Shown here piece by piece: positions 14,153-18,254 of a stretch of DNA of 18,254 bases (the stretch's first letter is position 1; each line of letters opens with the position of its first letter). The stretch spans positions 1-18,254 of the forward strand of contig JAEXVC010000064.1 of assembly GCA_023406715.1 (NCBI GenBank), given 5' to 3'. Position numbers and translations under genes: made by a program. The DNA is from Bacteroidota bacterium (lineage in GTDB: Bacteria > Bacteroidota > Bacteroidia > Bacteroidales > Tenuifilaceae). The notes beneath the pieces are model-generated. The model saw only the letters and a list, made by a program, of their open reading frames with translations, searched no databases and was not told where the DNA came from.

Positions 14153-15244
14153 CTATTCTTTTCCTGAGTTTTCTTTGTTCAACACTAATAAGTTTTCTCC
14201 ATAAAAATTCGACTCTCTATAATTTTCAATTTTAATGGATGCTGTTTCCGAGAATCGGTTGTAAGTATTATCATCACTTAAAATGAAATTGATTTTTTGT
14301 GAAATCTCTTCAATTTGTTTTGATGAGATGCAGTACCCATTTACGTCATTCTCCACCAATGCTGTAACTCCTCCAACTGGAGGAACAATTGCGGGTAATC
14401 CGTAGGCCATTCCTTCGAGCACGGTCAATCCAAATGTTTCAATCCACCTTTCTCTATTCGAAAGGTTAAGCACAATATCGGCCCATTGATAGTGCGGGTG
14501 CAAATTATATGTTGTGCCATAAACCTCCACATTTACCGGATTGCCTACTTTTTTGGCAAACCGTTCAGCATCACGTTCCGATGCACTTAATACTAACCTA
14601 AAATGTAGATGTGGATTAAACCTTGAGAGAGCGATAAACTCTTCAACTCCTTTGTATGCTTTAAGCGACGAAACCATTAGAACGTTTTTTCTCTCGGCTT
14701 TACTTCTGATAAATTCTTTTGCGGTGTTATAGAATTCATCATCGATGCAATTATGGATGATGTAGGTTCGTTTTCTGGACACTTTTTCGGCATCGGCTAA
14801 ATATTCCGATACATACACAACGTCTGTAGCGGTAAACTTTAGCACCCACATTAAAAAACGCTTGAAAATAATTGGGCGGGTTGAGGTTTCGTGCAAATGG
14901 TATATCACCCTGCAACGTTTAATTTTTCCTACCAAAGCAGCCGAAAAAGGTAGAATAGTATTGATATAAATTATATCGGTTGGCCTAGCCAAAAACAGCA
15001 ACCTGAAAAAAACTAAAGTTTGACTTAACAACAGACTGATAAATCGGGAAAATGGATTGTTATAAAACTTGTAATAATTGGCATGGTAGGTTATGCCTGA
15101 CATATTGCTTAAAAACCCCTCATTTTTTAGCGATGTTACAATGTGAACATCAAAACCCTCTTTTCTCCAAATTTTAATCAGCTGCGAGAGCACCTTGGGG
15201 CTTCCAGTGTAATTGTTTAGCAGATGAAATGCCAGTATTCGCAT
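14153..15244 (-). CDS. GT4-family glycosyltransferase
   Basis: A 363-residue GT-B-fold glycosyltransferase of family 4, predicted to add a sugar from a nucleotide-sugar donor during surface-glycan assembly at the cytosolic face of the membrane. The N-terminal Rossmann domain starts MRILAFHLLNNYTGSPKV. The C-terminal donor domain starts near VLMVSSLKAYKGVEEFI (about 188-204). The retaining EX7E motif is intact at Glu269 and Glu277 (ETFGLTVLE), followed by GMAYGLPAIVPPVGGV. Residues 67-88 are hydrophobic and may contact the membrane. It starts 14 bases after the neighbouring GT4 gene. The specific sugar and acceptor cannot be deduced. Confidence 0.9.
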   Translation of the reverse strand: MRILAFHLLNNYTGSPKVLSQLIKIWRKEGFDVHIVTSLKNEGFLSNMSGITYHANYYKFYNNPFSRFISLLLSQTLVFFRLLFLARPTDIIYINTILPFSAALVGKIKRCRVIYHLHETSTRPIIFKRFLMWVLKFTATDVVYVSEYLADAEKVSRKRTYIIHNCIDDEFYNTAKEFIRSKAERKNVLMVSSLKAYKGVEEFIALSRFNPHLHFRLVLSASERDAERFAKKVGNPVNVEVYGTTYNLHPHYQWADIVLNLSNRERWIETFGLTVLEGMAYGLPAIVPPVGGVTALVENDVNGYCISSKQIEEISQKINFILSDDNTYNRFSETASIKIENYRESNFYGENLLVLNKENSGKE

Positions 15245-15258
15245 AGCAGTAACGTATG

Positions 15259-16428
15259 CTATTCAATAAAATTGATAAACTCTTGGGCAACCCTATCCAC
15301 ATCCAGTTTTTCAGCTGCCAACTTCCTTGCCTGCAAACCCAAATCGACTCTTAGTTTACTATTATCGAGCAGTTTATTCAATTGTCCCTCTAAATCTTCT
15401 GTACTGTTGGCAAAAAGACAATTCTTGTCGCTATACAGAATATAGTCAGGCACACCCTCAATTGGCCTTACAACCATCGGCAACCCGCATGCCAATGCTT
15501 GTTGGAGAGCATTTGACAATCCTTCCTTTTTCGAAAAGTGAATGTATATATCCGATGCTTTTATGTATTCTTCAGGATTTTGTACAAGTCCTATCAGCAG
15601 AACTTTATCTTTTAAACCCTCAAGAAGATGTTTTACTTCGGCAATTTCCTTAGCATTATTCTTCTGCCCCCATAAACCTTTTTTAGGTTCTTTTGCTCCA
15701 AGCACAATGTATACAAAGCGTTTATTGATGCTTCCTAAGGCTTTTGCAATATCGTCGTAGCCTTTTCGATAGCACAAATCACCAATAGAGCAAATAATGG
15801 TAGTATTAGTGGGAAGGTTGAGTTTTCTGCAAAGAATCTCCTTCTCGGAATGTGCAACTGCCGAAAATCGTGAAATATTTACCCCTTGCGGGCTTTCAAA
15901 GACTTTACTCGATAAAAATCCACCATTTTTCCATCGTCTTGCAAAGGCAGGTGTTGTTGCAAAGTAAAAATCGACAATGCCGAAAAGTTTTTTGTTTAGC
16001 CAACCTTCTATCCCTTTTTTAGTGAGTGTAGATACATCATCGAAATCCATTAGGGTTGACCTGAAAACAACCTTTTTCCTGAATAGTTTACCAACAAATA
16101 AGGAGTACTTGTAGGCAAGCATTCGTCCATATACAATTACAGTATCTGAAAAAAGAATCTTGTAGGTAACTATTGGGAAAAAAGCAAAACGTGAGAATAA
16201 CTTGCCCAATATCAACTTGTTGAAATAGGGCGAGCGATAAATTTGAATTGTACCCTGTAATGAATTAAAAGGCAACTTTGCATATGGGTTTAAACTTACC
16301 ACCGAAACCTTGCAGCCCATTTTTTCTAATGCTTCTGCAAAAACCAAAGCACTATCGCCATCGCCCGATATAATTGGACGAATAAACGAAACACATATCG
16401 TAATTCGGTTTCTTTTTTGTACTTTCAC
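15259..16428 (-). CDS. GT4-family glycosyltransferase with variant EX7E motif
   Basis: A 389-residue GT4 glycosyltransferase starting with GTG at 16428; an in-frame stop 12 bases upstream leaves no earlier start. The N-terminal domain begins RNRITICVSFIRPIISGDGDSALVF. The donor domain begins near TIICSIGDLCYRKGYDDIAKAL (about 210-231). In the usual EX7E position the sequence reads EGLSNALQQALACGLPMVV: the first Glu (302) is kept but the second is Gln310. The rest of the fold, including GVPDYI and the C-terminal helix, looks intact, so this is a motif variant rather than a decayed gene. It lies 23 bases from, and divergent to, the GT2 gene, and is followed after 14 bases by the second GT4. Confidence 0.88.
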   Translation of the reverse strand: MKVQKRNRITICVSFIRPIISGDGDSALVFAEALEKMGCKVSVVSLNPYAKLPFNSLQGTIQIYRSPYFNKLILGKLFSRFAFFPIVTYKILFSDTVIVYGRMLAYKYSLFVGKLFRKKVVFRSTLMDFDDVSTLTKKGIEGWLNKKLFGIVDFYFATTPAFARRWKNGGFLSSKVFESPQGVNISRFSAVAHSEKEILCRKLNLPTNTTIICSIGDLCYRKGYDDIAKALGSINKRFVYIVLGAKEPKKGLWGQKNNAKEIAEVKHLLEGLKDKVLLIGLVQNPEEYIKASDIYIHFSKKEGLSNALQQALACGLPMVVRPIEGVPDYILYSDKNCLFANSTEDLEGQLNKLLDNSKLRVDLGLQARKLAAEKLDVDRVAQEFINFIE

Positions 16429-16451
16429 TCTGTAAAATTATCACTTTTTAT

Positions 16452-17288
16452 ATGGTTTCCATAGTAATGACCGTATTTAATGGCGAAAAGCACCTATGTA
16501 AATCCATAGAGAGTGTTCTGAATCAAACGTACCGCAACTTTGAGTTTATTATTGTTAACGATGGTTCTACCGATTCAACCAATGCAATACTTCAAGATTA
16601 TGTTAGTCAGGATAATCGAATAGTTGTAATTAATAATGAACACAAAGGAATTCCTTACTCAGCCAACTTAGGCGTTTGTCAAGCCAAAGGTGATTTTGTG
16701 GCACGCATAGACCACGACGATATTTGGATGCCTCACAAACTGGAGCATCAAGTTAAGTTTCTGGAAAGCAATCCAGAAATTGCTTTGCTTGGTTCATCTG
16801 CTATTCCTGTCGATATTAATGGTGATGTTGATAGTCGATTTTCAAGACTTTTCAATAACGGCGAGCAATTCGATAGCAAAAGATTTAGGGCAACAATTCT
16901 GCGAAACTGTCTAATTTGTCACTCCACATCCATATACCGTAAAGAAGCTTTTAATGCTCTAGGGGGATATAATACTTCATTCAATACCAGTCTCGATTAC
17001 GAGTTGTGGACTAGGTTTGCCTCAAAGTATAAATGTTTTATAGATAAGGAGCCGTTGGTTTATTATAGAATTTGGCATGGGAACATCTCAGAAACTAAAA
17101 AGAAAGCACAACTTATAAACTCATTGAGAGTTAGGCTTCGTGGATTAGCTATTCTTGGTTTTTGGCCAGCAAACATTTATTACTTATTACGTTTTCTGGT
17201 AGTTGTTGTTTTGAAATCTTTCTTTTACTGGCTTTTAATTAAACCCGTAAAGCGAATTTTTCTCTTCAAAACATTGACTTTCCAGTAG
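16452..17288 (+). CDS. GT2-family glycosyltransferase
   Basis: A 278-residue GT-A-fold family 2 glycosyltransferase beginning MVSIVMTVFNGEKHL. The nucleotide-binding strand ends in IIVNDGSTDSTN (Asp37), and the DXD metal motif is at Asp87 to Asp90 (RIDHDD). The acceptor-side DYELW motif at 182-186 supplies the likely catalytic acid region. The C-terminus (about 235-262) is strongly hydrophobic and basic at its end, suggesting membrane association. It is the only plus-strand gene of the glycan cluster. Its start is 23 bases from the divergent GT4 start, and its 3' end overlaps the convergent sulfotransferase by 64 bases. Any promoter must lie inside the neighbouring GT4 coding sequence. Confidence 0.92.
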   Translation: MVSIVMTVFNGEKHLCKSIESVLNQTYRNFEFIIVNDGSTDSTNAILQDYVSQDNRIVVINNEHKGIPYSANLGVCQAKGDFVARIDHDDIWMPHKLEHQVKFLESNPEIALLGSSAIPVDINGDVDSRFSRLFNNGEQFDSKRFRATILRNCLICHSTSIYRKEAFNALGGYNTSFNTSLDYELWTRFASKYKCFIDKEPLVYYRIWHGNISETKKKAQLINSLRVRLRGLAILGFWPANIYYLLRFLVVVVLKSFFYWLLIKPVKRIFLFKTLTFQ

Positions 17289-18163
17289 AGTATATTTATC
17301 CAATGCAATAATAGTTGCAAAATGTATTTTGAGTAGTTAATCTTTGATTTGCTAGAAACTTTGTATTTATACTTTACCATATTATCGTAGCAGATGTGTT
17401 CAATAATTGCAATATCGGCTGCTGATAGCTCTTTTTCCCACGCAGTTATTCTGCTGATAATTGGAGGTTCACTAACCAGAGTGTGCTTTTCTTCTATTTT
17501 GTTGTAAAATGGTTTTGCTTCTATGTCTGTTTTGTAGGATAATGAACTATCCGATTTTTCTATCCACCTGAAAAGACCTTGGATAGTGGATTCAGGATTA
17601 CCAATTAGTCTTTCGTAAGTTATTGTTTTTATATCTATTCTTTCGTTTGTTCTGCAATGCCTATTCCAGATTCTAGCGGTAGTTAAAGCATTATTCGACA
17701 TTAGTTTATTTTGCGAAAGGTTGATTGTTCGTTTCTGTGAAGCAAAAACTGCTCGGGGGTCTCGTATTAAACTCACAAAACATACACTTGGATTTGAATT
17801 GCTCAGCACCTTGAAGTATTCCAAAATACTACGCTCCTTAAAGACAATAAATTTTGGGCTTTTAGTGAGCTTTTGTGAATAATCATCGATAATTTTAAAG
17901 AACAAATCAATTCTATTAATACATCCAGTTGAATTTATAGGAATATCCCAAAGGGTAAATTTATTTTCATTCGAAATTGCTTGTCTAAAATTCCTCAAAA
18001 ACCTGATATTTATTTCTTTGTGTGGATTTTTGAGCAAAACTCTAACCAGCAAATCAAGTTCAGGGCAAACTACAACTCCTTCAATTTTATTTAACTCGTT
18101 TAATAGAAAGGTAGAGCCCGACCTATCGCAGTAACCAATGAATATATATGTTGGTTCTCTCAT
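17225..18163 (-). CDS. Sulfotransferase-family protein
   Basis: A 312-residue sulfotransferase (PAPS-dependent type) from the ATG at 18163, beginning MREPTYIFIGYCDRSGSTFLL. A TTG one codon upstream is less likely. The 5'-phosphosulfate-binding loop is GYCDRSGSTFLLNEL (10-24), and the 3'-phosphate-binding segment is SLIRDPRAVFASQKR (131-145), both classic for the family. A YERLIGNPESTIQGLFRWI segment, as often seen in bacterial carbohydrate sulfotransferases, follows later. It is placed among glycosyltransferases, so a glycan acceptor is likely. The start is 6 bases after an upstream stop, so it is cotranscribed with the gene cut by the window edge. The last approximately 20 codons lie antisense to the GT2 gene. 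Confidence 0.9.
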   Translation of the reverse strand: MREPTYIFIGYCDRSGSTFLLNELNKIEGVVVCPELDLLVRVLLKNPHKEINIRFLRNFRQAISNENKFTLWDIPINSTGCINRIDLFFKIIDDYSQKLTKSPKFIVFKERSILEYFKVLSNSNPSVCFVSLIRDPRAVFASQKRTINLSQNKLMSNNALTTARIWNRHCRTNERIDIKTITYERLIGNPESTIQGLFRWIEKSDSSLSYKTDIEAKPFYNKIEEKHTLVSEPPIISRITAWEKELSAADIAIIEHICYDNMVKYKYKVSSKSKINYSKYILQLLLHWINILYWKVNVLKRKIRFTGLIKSQ

Positions 18164-18169
18164 CAATCT

Positions 18170-18254
18170 TTAATTATCAAAATTATAATCAGCTAGCCAA
18201 GGATACTTACTCATATTCTGCATTACCAAATTTACAAGATATTCAGGCCAATCT
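18170..18254 (-). CDS. C-terminal end of an unidentified protein, 5'-truncated by window edge
   Basis: An open minus-strand frame enters from the window edge and ends at a TAA at 18172-18170. The last residues read DWPEYLVNLVMQNMSKYPWL then ADYNFDN. The tight 6-base spacing to the sulfotransferase start supports a real upstream gene in the same operon. With 27 residues the family cannot be named. A glycan-locus enzyme is likely from position only. Confidence 0.55.
   Translation of the reverse strand, partial: DWPEYLVNLVMQNMSKYPWLADYNFDN

Overview
The window looks like a chromosomal stretch of an anaerobic or facultative member of the Bacteroidota (Bacteroidales/Marinilabiliales-like). Three things suggest this. 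Near-canonical Bacteroidota promoter elements (-33 TTTG, -7 TANNTTTG) are present, best seen in front of the tRNA gene. Clear Shine-Dalgarno sequences are almost absent. The gene content is fermentative. Nearly all genes lie on the minus strand, and I saw no frameshifts, insertion sequences, integrases or CRISPR arrays.

Region 1 (1-6888, minus) is a short-chain acyl-CoA fermentation locus. In transcription order it holds a CoA-transferase beta subunit (atoA), acetyl-CoA C-acetyltransferase (atoB), a MaoC-type (R)-specific enoyl-CoA hydratase, an SDR acetoacetyl-CoA/3-oxoacyl reductase, a butyryl-CoA-type dehydrogenase, EtfB and EtfA. A terminator follows, then a separately transcribed CoA-transferase alpha subunit (atoD) cut by the window edge. 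Together they can interconvert acetyl-CoA and butyryl-CoA/butyrate through the (R)-3-hydroxybutyryl-CoA isomer instead of the usual Hbd/crotonase (S) route. The EtfB sequence resembles electron-bifurcating Etf proteins. The intergenic spaces hold an inverted pair of palindromes, an intercistronic hairpin and two operator-like dyads next to candidate promoters.

Region 2 (6889-8204) holds a long AT-rich leader, a 76-residue charge-segregated protein on the plus strand with an extremely acidic tail, a bidirectional terminator and a convergent Lrp/AsnC regulator.

Region 3 (8342-11525, minus) is a tight three-gene operon of two different D-Ala-D-Ala-ligase-like ATP-grasp enzymes and a GNAT acetyltransferase. 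A roughly 400-base hairpin-rich leader precedes it. Its function is unknown. It resembles predicted amidoligase/peptide-modification operons and is the best candidate here for an undescribed system.

Region 4 (11506-14041) has a tRNA-Arg(CCU) with its own promoter and a shared terminator, then nadB (L-aspartate oxidase) and a PHP-family phosphoesterase on the minus strand.

Region 5 (14153-18254) is part of a surface-polysaccharide locus: two GT4 glycosyltransferases, an oppositely oriented GT2 glycosyltransferase, a PAPS-dependent-type sulfotransferase and the C-terminal end of another gene. This suggests a sulfated glycan.
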